From: Pontibacter indicus
GTDB lineage: Bacteria > Bacteroidota > Bacteroidia > Cytophagales > Hymenobacteraceae
DNA length: 64,000 nt
Reading direction: 5' to 3'
NCBI RefSeq assembly: GCF_900156345.1
Contig: NZ_FTPP01000001.1
Coordinates: 1,550,001 to 1,614,000 of the forward strand
A program made the translations under genes and the position numbers. The notes beneath the pieces were generated by a model. It saw only the letters and a program-made list of their open reading frames with translations, did not search any database and was not told the origin of the DNA. Within the stretch, counting starts at the first letter, position 1, and each line of letters begins with the position of its first letter. Of the stretch, positions 16,830 through 24,961 are shown piece after piece.

Positions 16830-17459
16830 ATGTTTTTGCCTTCTACGCTACTGCTCATACTGACGACTACCCTTTTCGAAACCCTCGCTCAACTGGATAT
16901 AGCCACGCTGGAGCTACTCAATAGCAGCCGGGCAACCGACCTGGATTATCTACTGCTTACCCTCACCGTATCGGCTTACGGACTAGGGGCCTGCGTGCCG
17001 CTATACCTATACTTGGCCGGGCATTTCAGAAAGATAGCTTCGCTGAAGTTGAAAGCCTATCAATATGTGTTTGCTATGGGGCTGAATATCCTGTTTATCG
17101 GTCTGCTGAAGTATACCGTTGACCGACCGCGCCCTTTTGTGACGCACGACACGATTGAGCAGATCGCGGAGGCCAGCAGTCCCTCCTTCCCTTCCGGCCA
17201 CACGGCTTATGCCTTTACAGCAGCTATCGTGCTGGTGCTGATGTTCCGGCACCCGGTCTTGCGCGGCCTCCTGCTGACCTGGGCCGTCCTCGTTGCCTAT
17301 TCCAGGCTGGCGCTGGGTGTGCACTACCCCAGCGATGTGCTCGGCTCCATGCTACTCGGCTCCGCTGCCGCTTTTCTCTCCACCTACGCCTTCCGGAAGC
17401 ACCGCGAGCAGTTTTATACCTTGCTCAGGCGGGGCCGGAGTTTGAGGATCATGCCGTAG
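16830..17459 (+). CDS. PAP2-family membrane phosphatase
   Basis: This 209-residue integral membrane protein carries all three PAP2 acid-phosphatase motifs: K94-x6-RP (KYTVDRPRP), PSGH at 121-124, and SR-x5-H-x3-D (SRLALGVHYPSD, Ser158-Asp169) with catalytic His124 and His165. Five to six hydrophobic helices surround them. Family members dephosphorylate phosphatidate, phosphatidylglycerophosphate or undecaprenyl pyrophosphate at the outer face of the inner membrane; which lipid is used here cannot be told. It starts 53 bp after the kinase gene and may be cotranscribed with the two-component system. Confidence 0.9.
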   Translation: MFLPSTLLLILTTTLFETLAQLDIATLELLNSSRATDLDYLLLTLTVSAYGLGACVPLYLYLAGHFRKIASLKLKAYQYVFAMGLNILFIGLLKYTVDRPRPFVTHDTIEQIAEASSPSFPSGHTAYAFTAAIVLVLMFRHPVLRGLLLTWAVLVAYSRLALGVHYPSDVLGSMLLGSAAAFLSTYAFRKHREQFYTLLRRGRSLRIMP

Positions 17460-17746
17460 GTATAGCGTTTTCTTAGAGGGGCAAGCAATCAGGCAAAAAC
17501 CAGCCAAGTACAGCGCTGATACGGGCGACATCCGTTTTCTGAAACGTATCATTGCGTTTATAAACGTTTAAATACTTTTCTGCTTTCATTGAACACCATG
17601 CTGGCTATACCTTGGCAAGAGAAATGGCTGCATTCATTTAGAAGAAAACTTTACACTTTAGTCTAATAGCTTGATTTACAGAGTATTTAATTGTGCGATT
17701 TGACACGTACTGCGAAAATATTGTGTCAGTTGGAGAGCTGCTGTAA

Positions 17747-18190
17747 AAGCACTATAATTACTTTAATAAAGCTAAAACTGAGAAGGATTTATTAAGAAGG
17801 TTAAATGAGGTTAGGTACTCAGAAGTAAGACCTAATTTAACTCTTATTGACTCCAACGTGAGAGAAGAGGAAATGCTAGAGTCTCTTATTCAAAACATAT
17901 TACTTACAAAAAGTAAGCACTGGGAGTACGAAGAGGAAGTTCGTTTCATGCAAACTTTAGAAGACTCTGATAAAGTAATAAAATCTAATGAGCAAGAAAT
18001 TCATCTGTTCCGGTTTGATTCTTCAGCTATTAAATGTGTCTTCTTAGGAGTAAATATTAGTCCTAGCTTCAAGAACAATTTACTGCAAATACTCAATGAG
18101 CATAGATACCTGCATGTAAATATCTACCAAGGGGTACTAAGTAAATCAGAATATAAAATAGAGCTTATTGAAGAAAGAGTAAACTCATAA
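17747..18190 (+). pseudogene. C-terminal remnant of a DUF2971 protein
   Basis: The frame is open from just after a stop at 17744-17746 and encodes about 147 residues with no good start; a GTG at 17858 gives 110 residues. The segment LNEVRYSEVRPNL followed by KSKHWEYEEEVRFM and a short C-terminal alpha/beta tail (IKCVFLGVNISPSF) is typical of the C-terminal half of DUF2971 proteins, which are normally over 230 residues and begin with 'LYKY...' segments not found here. I infer a 5'-truncated gene. The sequence is AT-rich compared with the genes before it and marks the start of the unusual patch at 17.7-22.8 kb. Confidence 0.65.
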
Positions 18191-18238
18191 CCACACCGAT
18201 AAGCCAGCTACGCCGCCTTATGCCCAAGTCCGTTGTAC
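18189..18238. repeat. Cassette-type spacer element A
   Basis: Starting AACCACACC at the stop of the DUF2971 remnant and ending GTTGTAC, it contains an imperfect hairpin (ATAAG...CTTAT) and aligns over about 50 bp with the element after the LRR gene at 19281-19335 (shared AACCACACC, AGCT and CCTTAT blocks). The terminal GTTGTAC is the reverse complement of GTACAAC in that element. The arrangement recalls integron attC sites but does not match their core consensus exactly. Confidence 0.4.
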
Positions 18239-18246
18239 AAAATTGA

Positions 18247-19272
18247 ATGATACTTTTTAACAGAATACATAATCCAGCCTATTTAGATACCAACTTAATA
18301 GAATCTGACTTGAGTGAAAGTAAAACTGTTGTCATTCAGTTTTCAGAAAAAGTCTATGATGACAAGATTCTTGCTGAGCTTAATGCGCTGTGCGCAAGGA
18401 ATAGTGAGCTACTCGAGATTAGGTTCTATGGGCATTATGAAGATAATAGATACTTTGACTCCCAAATTCTTGAAAAGCTGCCAGATGTGAAGTCCTTGTT
18501 TGTGGATTGCCTTTACCATGCAAAAAACCTGACTTTCCTGACAAAACTGAAGCATCTTCATACCCTTAGTCTTGGTTTCTTTGAGCTAAAAGAGACTGAA
18601 ATCTTAAATTCTGAAAACTTAAAGTCACTTCAAAAGCTGTTGCTTTCTGACACAAGGACTAAGGCCTTGAACTTAGAATACCTGAGAGAGTATCAGAACC
18701 TTAAGTACTTGATTTGTTGCAGTCACACCAAAAACATAGAAGCAATTGGTGAGCTTAAAAATTTGGAATACCTATCACTTAACTCAATAAGCAAAGCACC
18801 TATCGGCTTTGTAAATAACTTAAAAAAGTTAAAGACTCTGAAATTGATATTGGGAGGTAGAAGCGATATCTATGAAATAGAAGACAACGATATAGAAGAG
18901 CTTGAAATCATACGTGTGAGAGGCTTCAACGAATTAAAGAATATTACCCGCTTTAAAAAATTAAAGAAGCTCCAAATCGAAGACCAGATTCAGCTAACTG
19001 AACTGGTGTTTGATAAAACGCTTCATCATCTTGAAGAAGTAACTATTCTGAATTGTAAGTCCTTTTCTCTCCTTGACGGACTAGAAAACTTGGAAAGACT
19101 CAGCAGGCTATGGATTTACAAGACTGGGCTTGACTTTGATAACTTAGTCGAGAAGAGACTTCCGAAATCACTGAAAACATTCGGCTTTTATACCTCAAAA
19201 GTGAAAATAGATAAAGAAATACAAATCAAGATTAAGTCATTAGGTTATCAAAACAGACTAGCAGAAGTATAA
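18247..19272 (+). CDS. Leucine-rich repeat protein
   Basis: The 341-residue protein is built of about a dozen 20-24-residue leucine-rich repeats of the form LKxLxxLxLxxxx (for example LKHLHTLSLGF, LKNLEYLSLNS, LKKLKTLKLIL, LENLERLSRLWI). It has no signal peptide, membrane segment or sorting domain, so it is probably cytoplasmic and serves protein binding. It is strongly AT-rich and lysine-rich compared with most of the window and lies between two similar spacer elements, suggesting acquisition as a single-gene unit. No partner gene is evident. Confidence 0.8.
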   Translation: MILFNRIHNPAYLDTNLIESDLSESKTVVIQFSEKVYDDKILAELNALCARNSELLEIRFYGHYEDNRYFDSQILEKLPDVKSLFVDCLYHAKNLTFLTKLKHLHTLSLGFFELKETEILNSENLKSLQKLLLSDTRTKALNLEYLREYQNLKYLICCSHTKNIEAIGELKNLEYLSLNSISKAPIGFVNNLKKLKTLKLILGGRSDIYEIEDNDIEELEIIRVRGFNELKNITRFKKLKKLQIEDQIQLTELVFDKTLHHLEEVTILNCKSFSLLDGLENLERLSRLWIYKTGLDFDNLVEKRLPKSLKTFGFYTSKVKIDKEIQIKIKSLGYQNRLAEV

Positions 19273-19280
19273 GAACAAAT

Positions 19281-19335
19281 TTGTACAACCACACCTTTAC
19301 AGTAGCTTTGTCACCTTATATCCCAACCGGTACAA
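19281..19335. repeat. Cassette-type spacer element B
   Basis: It opens with TTGTACAACCACACC and closes with GTACAA (19330-19335), so the ends are inverted relative to each other. Internally it shares the AACCACACC, AGCT and CCTTAT blocks with element A at 18189-18238. The remaining spacer to 19573 holds no gene I can support, only a TAGTTTTG box at 19373-19380. Confidence 0.4.
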
Positions 19336-19573
19336 GTCATTTTAACCACTCCCTGCAACGAAAGCCAGATCCGTAGTTTTGATAAATGAATGATATTAAC
19401 ATAAAATGACCTTTACGGCTAACGCCAATGGTCAAAATGGCAAAGTAGCAATAGCGCACTTTTTAAGTTTGATTAGGGCAGTTAGAAAAATTATGTCAGC
19501 ATTGCTTGTCCTTTCCGACCGTCCGGACATACGACGAAAAAGCCATTCCTTTAGGACAAAACTGAAACCAGAA

Positions 19574-19581
19574 TAATTTTG
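19574..19581 (+). promoter_or_regulatory. -7 element TAATTTTG before the Crp/Fnr gene
   Basis: TAATTTTG fits TAnnTTTG and lies 12 bp before the preferred ATG at 19594. No TTTG is visible at the standard -33 distance, so the promoter may be weak or activated. Confidence 0.4.
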
Positions 19582-19593
19582 ATTAAGAAATCC

Positions 19594-20172
19594 ATGCAAG
19601 ATGCTGACCTTTCTATCAAAAAAGATGATATAGACCTGTTCGCAAGCCTTAGTGACAGCGAGTTTCTTGAGGTGAAAGACCTTTTTCATTATAAAAAATA
19701 CAAAAAAGGAGCTTTCATCATCGCAGAAAACGATCTGGTTAAGCATGTTTATTTCATTCGATCAGGCTTGGTGAAGCTCTCCTGTTTTGATGATGATCAT
19801 AAAGAATTTATTTTATCATTCGCTCACGAAAACTGGTGGGAAACAGACTTTCCAGCTTTCTATAATCAGACCAAATCAACATTAACACTTCAATGCCTAG
19901 AAGACACCGAGACTTACGGGTTGAGTTTTGATGATTACACGGCGATATTGGATAAACACAGCTTGTCAAAATATTTTCTTGAGAAATCTATAAAAGGGCA
20001 TATCGCCAATCAAAATAGAATTCTTTCCCTGCTGAAGCACAAGCCCAAAGAACAATATGAACAATTCCTGCAATTATATCCGTCTCTTTTACAGAGGATT
20101 CCAAAATCCGTGCTATGCTTATACCTTGGCATTTCGAGAGAAACTTTGAGCCGATTGTATAAAACACGTTAA
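19594..20172 (+). CDS. Crp/Fnr family transcriptional regulator
   Basis: From the ATG at 19594 the protein has 192 residues. A cyclic-nucleotide-binding-type beta-roll fills the first 120 residues (KKYKKGAFIIAENDLVKHVYFIRSGLVKL), with no arginine in the position that would bind cAMP phosphate, so cAMP binding is doubtful. No Fnr-type cysteine cluster is present. The C-terminus has a helix-turn-helix, LCLYLGISRETLSRLYK. In Bacteroidota, regulators of this group often sit next to the small enzyme they control; the next gene on the same strand is a RidA protein 87 bp downstream. Confidence 0.88.
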   Translation: MQDADLSIKKDDIDLFASLSDSEFLEVKDLFHYKKYKKGAFIIAENDLVKHVYFIRSGLVKLSCFDDDHKEFILSFAHENWWETDFPAFYNQTKSTLTLQCLEDTETYGLSFDDYTAILDKHSLSKYFLEKSIKGHIANQNRILSLLKHKPKEQYEQFLQLYPSLLQRIPKSVLCLYLGISRETLSRLYKTR

Positions 20173-20259
20173 GAAAGTGATTTCGGTCACACGTCCATGC
20201 CAATAGATAATGGGAATTTTGCATCAAGTAAAATATGTAAAATTTTAAATGAATCAGAA

Positions 20260-20649
20260 ATGGAAAAAAACATTATCAATCCCTGGACTTGGCAGGATGC
20301 GAGAAACTATGTGCAGGCAGTAGAAGTAAAAAATGCAGAAGGCACTTTGTATGTTTCAGGGCAAACAGCCATAAGCGATGAGGGCATCTCAAGTAATGAA
20401 GATATGCGTTCCCAATTAATACAGGCCATTCAAAATTTAGAAAGAGTTATTGGGGAGGCTGATTATGAGTTGAAAAACATTGTCAGACTAAATATCTATA
20501 CTACTTCAAACCATGAATTACTTGAAAACTTTGACATCATTCAAAATTGGATAACTGAGAACAAAATCAGACAAACATCGACCGTATTGGAAGTAAAAAG
20601 TCTTTTTGAAACCTTAAAGGTGGAGTTTGAAGCCACGGTAGTAAAATAA
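20260..20649 (+). CDS. RidA family protein (reactive imine/enamine deaminase type)
   Basis: The frame is open from 20197, but the family start is MEKNIINPWTWQDARNYVQAV at 20260, giving 129 residues, the usual RidA length. RidA proteins hydrolyse reactive enamine/imine intermediates from PLP enzymes. The characteristic segments are LYVSGQTAISDEG and VVRLNIY-like (NIVRLNIYTTS); the catalytic arginine of the active RidA type (IRxxxxP) is not obvious because the corresponding region reads RQTSTVLEVKSL, so this may be a non-deaminating subfamily member. It follows the Crp/Fnr gene on the same strand and is probably its target. Confidence 0.85.
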   Translation: MEKNIINPWTWQDARNYVQAVEVKNAEGTLYVSGQTAISDEGISSNEDMRSQLIQAIQNLERVIGEADYELKNIVRLNIYTTSNHELLENFDIIQNWITENKIRQTSTVLEVKSLFETLKVEFEATVVK

Positions 20650-20671
20650 AATTAAAAAAATCGGCTTATAA

Positions 20672-20786
20672 CAAGGTATTGCAAAAGCGGGGCTGGATGG
20701 ACTCGAGTCAACATTTGTGCAAATGTTCGACATTTTTTCTTCGATCGAACTTTTATGCTAAAAGTCCCCGCTTTTGCAATACCTTG
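20672..20786. repeat. Large inverted repeat with internal palindrome
   Basis: Two perfect 21-bp arms (20672-20692 and 20766-20786, containing GCAAAAGCGGGG and its complement) enclose 73 bp. Inside is the palindrome AACATTTG-TG-CAAATGTT (20710-20727). The structure lies directly between RidA and the amidohydrolase gene and is followed by another AACCACACC (20799-20807), the block that opens the two other spacer elements in this patch. Confidence 0.75.
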
Positions 20787-20833
20787 ACCCTTGCTTCGAA
20801 CCACACCAGTGTCCATCCTATTAGAATGAATAA

Positions 20834-21700
20834 ATGAAAACACGCTTAATTTTATTTGTCTTAATAGGATGGATGACGCTTTTGGATCGTTTTGAAGCTT
20901 CCGCGCAAAAGATTTTTGACGTACACCTGCATGGCACGGAGAACCCTTCGGCACAAGTACTTGCCTTACAAAAGGCTGGTGTTTACAAAGCCGCCATCAG
21001 CACTTCATGGAGCTTACAAAACAGCTACAGAGACTTTTCTAATATCAACTTCCTCCATGGACTGATGTTTCCCTGTGCCAATGGAAAAGTGCCCTACAGC
21101 TTGCAAACCTGTTTTACAGGCGAAGAGTGGCCTTCCGTCAGTTGGGTAGAACAGCAAATTAAGAAAAAGAGGATCGACTACTTTGGTGAGATTTTAAATC
21201 AATATTATGGCATTTCACCTTCTGACTCTTTACTGTTTCCTTATTATACCTTGGCACTGAAATACAACCTGCCTGTAGGAATTCATACAGGAGGTGCTGG
21301 TCCAGATCATGGCAGTCCAAATTTCAGAATGGAAATGGGAAATCCGTTGCTGTTGAAACCGCTTCTTTCCCGCTTTCCGAAGTTGAAAGTCTGGATTATG
21401 CACAGCGGCGATCAGTACTATCAAGAAACGATCAGCATCATGCAGGAAAATGAATTGGTCTACACGGATATCTCCGTTATTTCTAACCCGGATATTGTAC
21501 CAGCAGAGAGGTTTTCGACCATCATGAAAGCATTCCTGGACGCAGGGCTTGAAGACCGGATCATGTTCGGCACAGACAATGGGGATATACTGAAAGTGCT
21601 GAATGCGGTCGAGTCGCTTGATTTCTTATCAAACGCTCAAAAACGAAAGTTGTATTATCAGAACGCTGAACGATTCTTTAGCAAATCAGAAAAGCATTAA
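20834..21700 (+). CDS. Amidohydrolase-family (PF04909-like) metal-dependent hydrolase, exported
   Basis: The 288-residue protein has a signal peptide (residues 1-24, LILFVLIGWMTLL, cut near ASAQ) followed by a TIM-barrel amidohydrolase with metal-site motifs DVHLH (29-33), GIHTG (about 146-150), an HSGD segment (about 181-184) and a terminal GTDNG (about 238-242). This pattern matches amidohydrolase family 2 (decarboxylase/lactonase group). Substrate unknown. The gene is AT-rich and stands alone in the cassette-like patch, preceded by a large inverted repeat and followed by about 140 bp of spacer. Confidence 0.82.
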   Translation: MKTRLILFVLIGWMTLLDRFEASAQKIFDVHLHGTENPSAQVLALQKAGVYKAAISTSWSLQNSYRDFSNINFLHGLMFPCANGKVPYSLQTCFTGEEWPSVSWVEQQIKKKRIDYFGEILNQYYGISPSDSLLFPYYTLALKYNLPVGIHTGGAGPDHGSPNFRMEMGNPLLLKPLLSRFPKLKVWIMHSGDQYYQETISIMQENELVYTDISVISNPDIVPAERFSTIMKAFLDAGLEDRIMFGTDNGDILKVLNAVESLDFLSNAQKRKLYYQNAERFFSKSEKH

Positions 21701-21840
21701 ACCCTCGGAAGGCAGCAGAAAACAAGGTATATAGCTGATAGCAGGTGATTTCTAAATGATAGTTTCTCAGCTCTGAAAAAAAGTCCGGTTTGTGTAAGTA
21801 GAGAAGAGTTTCAAGACCGCCAAAATCCCTATTCAAATCC

Positions 21841-22170
21841 ATGATCAAACAGTCAACCAGCATGAAGCCATTCAAAACAGTAAGACTTATCTGGACCTTC
21901 TACAGAAGTTTCATGCTGGCATCGCTGGTGATCACATTGTGCTGCATCAAGTTACTTTGGGATTACGATTTCAAGATCTTCGGCATCCTGTTTTGGTTTA
22001 AGGTAGCTACCCTGAGCAGTATATTTTATTTCATCAACAGCTATAAAAGCAACCATTACTATTATTATCAAAACCTGGGTATATCGAGGGCGCTGCTCTG
22101 GACCACTACCCTGGTCTTTGACATCCTCTTATTCATATCGCTAATCGTTCTTGCTTACAATTTCAGATGA
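21841..22170 (+). CDS. Small membrane protein paired with an ABC ATPase
   Basis: The 109-residue protein has three hydrophobic helices (about 22-42, 46-66 and 85-107) and a short polar loop rich in Tyr (NHYYYYQNLG). The loop is reminiscent of the cytoplasmic segment preceding helix three in small ABC-2-type permease fragments. It ends in an ATGA overlap with the next gene, an ABC ATPase, so I infer a minimal membrane partner of that ATPase. No family recognised by sequence. A later ATG (MKPFKTVRL, 21862) is an alternative start. Confidence 0.65.
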   Translation: MIKQSTSMKPFKTVRLIWTFYRSFMLASLVITLCCIKLLWDYDFKIFGILFWFKVATLSSIFYFINSYKSNHYYYYQNLGISRALLWTTTLVFDILLFISLIVLAYNFR

Positions 22171-22820
22171 TGCACAAACTGGAAGCCGACAGTATTCAAT
22201 TGGCGTTTGATGGCAGAAGAATACTCTCCGACATCTACCTAAAATGCGAAACAGGAAATATAACGGGCCTGTTGGGCAGGAACGGGCAAGGCAAATCCTG
22301 TCTGATGAAAATCATTTACGGTAGCCTGAAGTGTGACAAGTCCATCCGGTTTGATAACAGAATTCAGTTCGAGGCTTTTAAGCGGCCCGACTTACTGCTA
22401 TACCTTCCGCAGTTCAACTTCATACCACCTCATATCCGTCTGAAAAGAATTTTCAGTGACTTTGACTTGGATTATCCGTCTTTCGTGGATCGATTTCCGG
22501 TATTCACGTCCAGGTATAGATCAACCATCGGCAGCCTGTCTGGCGGGGAAAGAAGGCTGGTAGAAATCTATTCCGTTGTGAAGTCGACCTCTCAGTTTGC
22601 CATGTTGGATGAACCCTTCACCCATCTGAATCCGATACAGATTGACAAGGTGAAGGACTTCATTTCAGAGGAAAAGCAAAACAAAGGCCTGATCATAACC
22701 GACCACATGTTTAGGCATGTGTTGGATATTTGCGATAATTTATACCTCCTGACAAATGGGAAGACACATCTGGTTAGGACTACCGAGGAGATAGAGGAAC
22801 TTGGTTATGCGAAGGTATAA
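22167..22820 (+). CDS. ABC transporter ATP-binding protein
   Basis: The 217-residue ATPase has Walker A GRNGQGKS (37-44), Q-loop LPQF (80-83), signature LSGGERR (124-130), Walker B FAMLDEPF (144-151) and switch His180 (IITDHM). It is a single cassette of ordinary length. It overlaps the preceding small membrane protein by 4 bp, and the pair forms a compact transporter-like module with an unusually small membrane subunit. Substrate unknown. The pair closes the AT-rich patch that begins near 17.7 kb. Confidence 0.88.
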   Translation: MMHKLEADSIQLAFDGRRILSDIYLKCETGNITGLLGRNGQGKSCLMKIIYGSLKCDKSIRFDNRIQFEAFKRPDLLLYLPQFNFIPPHIRLKRIFSDFDLDYPSFVDRFPVFTSRYRSTIGSLSGGERRLVEIYSVVKSTSQFAMLDEPFTHLNPIQIDKVKDFISEEKQNKGLIITDHMFRHVLDICDNLYLLTNGKTHLVRTTEEIEELGYAKV

Positions 22821-23019
22821 AGTATGACCTCAGGCTTTAAGTAAGCCAAGGTATAGGTTTTGCCGGGAAGACCACTTTACTACATTCAAAAAAATTGATA
22901 CCCCAACCAATTCTTTTCAACTCATTTTCACTAACTTAAAGCATGTTTTGGCACTTTGAATGTACCTTGCAGATATAGCAAACAATATCTCTCAAACCAA
23001 TCAGCAAAACCCAGCCCCT

Positions 23020-23907
23020 ATGGACGAGATCAAAAAAGAAGACATCAAGCAGGAAGTGTTCGACCTCTACGATGACTATGCCCATAACCGCATCAACCGG
23101 CGCGATTTCATGCAGAAGCTCTCGATCTATGCGGTGGGCGGACTCACGGTGGGTTCGCTGGCGAGTTTCCTGATGCCGGATTACCAGAACAAAGTGCAGG
23201 TGGCTCCCAATGATCCGCGCATTGTTTCGGAGTACATCACCTACCAGTCTCCCAAAGGCGGCGGACCGATCAAGGCGCTGCTGTCGATGCCGGCGAAAGG
23301 AAAGAAAAAGCTTGGGGGCATTGTGGTGGTGCACGAAAACCGGGGACTGAATTCGCACATCGAGGACGTGGCCCGCCGGGCGGCATTGGCCGGCTTTGTC
23401 TCCCTCGCACCCGATGCCCTCACGCCATTGGGCGGCTACCCGGGCACGGACGACGAAGGGCGTACCCTGCAGAGCCAGCGCGACCGCAACGAGATGCTCG
23501 AGGACTTTATAGCGGCGCACGATTATCTCAAAAACCACAAAAACTGCAATAGCAAAGCCGGCGTGGTGGGCTTCTGCTTTGGCGGCTGGATCTCGAACAT
23601 GATGGCCGTGCGTATACCTGATCTGGCCGCAGCTGTTCCGTTTTACGGTGGTCAGGCGCCCGTTGAAGACGTGCCCCAGATCAAGGCGCCCCTCCTGCTC
23701 CACTATGCCGAGCACGACGAGCGCGTCAACGAAGGCTGGCCTGCTTACGAAGCTGCCTTGAAAGCAAACAGCAAGGTATACGAAGCCCACTTTTACCCCG
23801 GCACCAACCACGGCTTCCACAACGACACCACGCCCCGCTACGACAAAGCAGCAGCCGAACTGGCCTGGCAACGCACCGTAGATTTTTTTAAGCAGCACTT
23901 GAAGTAA
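23020..23907 (+). CDS. Dienelactone hydrolase family protein with Tat-like signal
   Basis: From the ATG at 23020 (an upstream ATG at 22960 adds 20 unlikely residues) the 295-residue protein starts with a soluble helix, then NRINRRDFMQKLSIYAVGGL, a twin-arginine signal followed by a hydrophobic stretch, and then an alpha/beta-hydrolase. Catalytic Cys sits in GFCFGGW, His in GTNHGFH, and Asp in YAEHDERV, which is the dienelactone-hydrolase triad (Cys nucleophile). Likely periplasmic or membrane-anchored and acting on lactones or related esters; actual substrate unknown. Similar exported DLH proteins are frequent in Bacteroidota. Confidence 0.88.
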   Translation: MDEIKKEDIKQEVFDLYDDYAHNRINRRDFMQKLSIYAVGGLTVGSLASFLMPDYQNKVQVAPNDPRIVSEYITYQSPKGGGPIKALLSMPAKGKKKLGGIVVVHENRGLNSHIEDVARRAALAGFVSLAPDALTPLGGYPGTDDEGRTLQSQRDRNEMLEDFIAAHDYLKNHKNCNSKAGVVGFCFGGWISNMMAVRIPDLAAAVPFYGGQAPVEDVPQIKAPLLLHYAEHDERVNEGWPAYEAALKANSKVYEAHFYPGTNHGFHNDTTPRYDKAAAELAWQRTVDFFKQHLK

Positions 23908-23940
23908 GGGACTCGCAAAAGCTATACCTTAGGCAGACAT

Positions 23941-24447
23941 ATGAGCGATTTCAAACTGCGCCCCTGGACTCTGGCAGACCTCGACAGTCTGGTGAAGCAT
24001 GCGGACAATTTCAACATTGCCCGCAACATGGCAGATGTTTTTCCGCACCCCTATACCTACGAAAAAGGCCGGGCTTTTCTGGAGATGGTGACCCAGGGCA
24101 GGCCACCCAACATTCTGGCAATTGAGGTTGAAGGCGAAGCCGTGGGAGGTATAGGCATACACCCGCAGCAGGATATTTACCGGAAAAATGCGGAGATAGG
24201 CTATTGGCTGGGTCAGCCTTTCTGGGGCAAGGGGATCATGACCGAGGCTATCCGCCAGATGGTGGACTACGGCTTTGCGAACCGGGACATCACCCGCATC
24301 TATGCCCGCCCCTTTGGCTACAACATCGGCTCGCAGCGCGCCCTCGAGAAAGCGGGTTTTGTGCTGGAGACGAAACTGGAAAAGACCTTTTATAAGAATG
24401 GGGAGTACCAGGATGAATTGATCTATGCGGTGAGGAGGCCGGCGTAA
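23941..24447 (+). CDS. GNAT N-acetyltransferase, RimJ/RimL-like
   Basis: The 168-residue enzyme has the GNAT fold signatures of the RimJ/RimL group: LRPWTLADLDSLVKHA at the start, GGIGIH with the beta-bulge, the acetyl-CoA loop NAEIGYWLGQPFWGKGIMTEA and the C-terminal NIGSQRALEKAGFVLE. It should transfer acetyl from acetyl-CoA to an amine such as a protein N-terminus or small molecule; the acceptor cannot be told. It starts 33 bp after the dienelactone hydrolase on the same strand, so cotranscription is likely. A strong terminator follows. Confidence 0.9.
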   Translation: MSDFKLRPWTLADLDSLVKHADNFNIARNMADVFPHPYTYEKGRAFLEMVTQGRPPNILAIEVEGEAVGGIGIHPQQDIYRKNAEIGYWLGQPFWGKGIMTEAIRQMVDYGFANRDITRIYARPFGYNIGSQRALEKAGFVLETKLEKTFYKNGEYQDELIYAVRRPA

Positions 24448-24487
24448 TGGCAGACTAGCAGGTATAGATTAGCTCATTTACAAACAC

Positions 24488-24524
24488 AAAGGCCAGTTGC
24501 AGACTTCCGCAACTGGCCTTTACA
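24488..24524. terminator. Bidirectional terminator between convergent genes
   Basis: A perfect 13-bp stem (AAAGGCCAGTTGC at 24488-24500, complement at 24509-24521) with an 8-nt loop lies between the acetyltransferase and the facing VOC gene. Confidence 0.85.
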
Positions 24525-24547
24525 CTTAATAAAGGTATAGCAATGCG

Positions 24548-24961
24548 TTAGGAAGCAAACACTTCCTCCGGATTTTTGAAAGCCTTAAACTCCAGCGGGT
24601 TCTTGCTGTGGTCGAGGATGAACATGGTGCGCTGCTCCCCCACCTGACCCTCGAAGCGGGTATAGGGCTCCACTACGAAAGGTATCGCGTGCTGCACCAG
24701 GCGGTCGCGCACTTGGTCGAACTGCTCGTAGCTGAGCAGGCAGCCGAAGTGGGGCACGGGAACGCTGATGCCAGCCACCTGTCCGCAATAGTCCGGCTCG
24801 GGTATGTTGGCGCTCACGTGGGCCGAAAGCTGGTGTCCGAAAAAGTCAAAATCGATCCAGTGTTCTGTGCTGCGGCCTTCTTTGCAGCCTAAAATGTCCA
24901 CATAAAACTGGCGCGTCGATTCGATGTCCTTCACTTTGAAGGCATAGTGAAATGGGTTCAT
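24548..24961 (-). CDS. VOC-family (glyoxalase/dioxygenase-like) protein
   Basis: The 137-residue protein has the vicinal-oxygen-chelate fold: HYAFKVKDIESTRQFYVDILGC at the start supplies a likely metal-ligand His (His5), and the C-terminal half has the second module with FILDHSKNPLEFKAF providing Glu. It is of the length of single-domain VOC proteins that work as dimers. Reaction unknown (isomerase, dioxygenase or resistance). It directly follows the 2-hydroxyacid dehydrogenase on the same strand with no gap, so the two are very likely cotranscribed. Confidence 0.85.
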   Translation of the reverse strand: MNPFHYAFKVKDIESTRQFYVDILGCKEGRSTEHWIDFDFFGHQLSAHVSANIPEPDYCGQVAGISVPVPHFGCLLSYEQFDQVRDRLVQHAIPFVVEPYTRFEGQVGEQRTMFILDHSKNPLEFKAFKNPEEVFAS

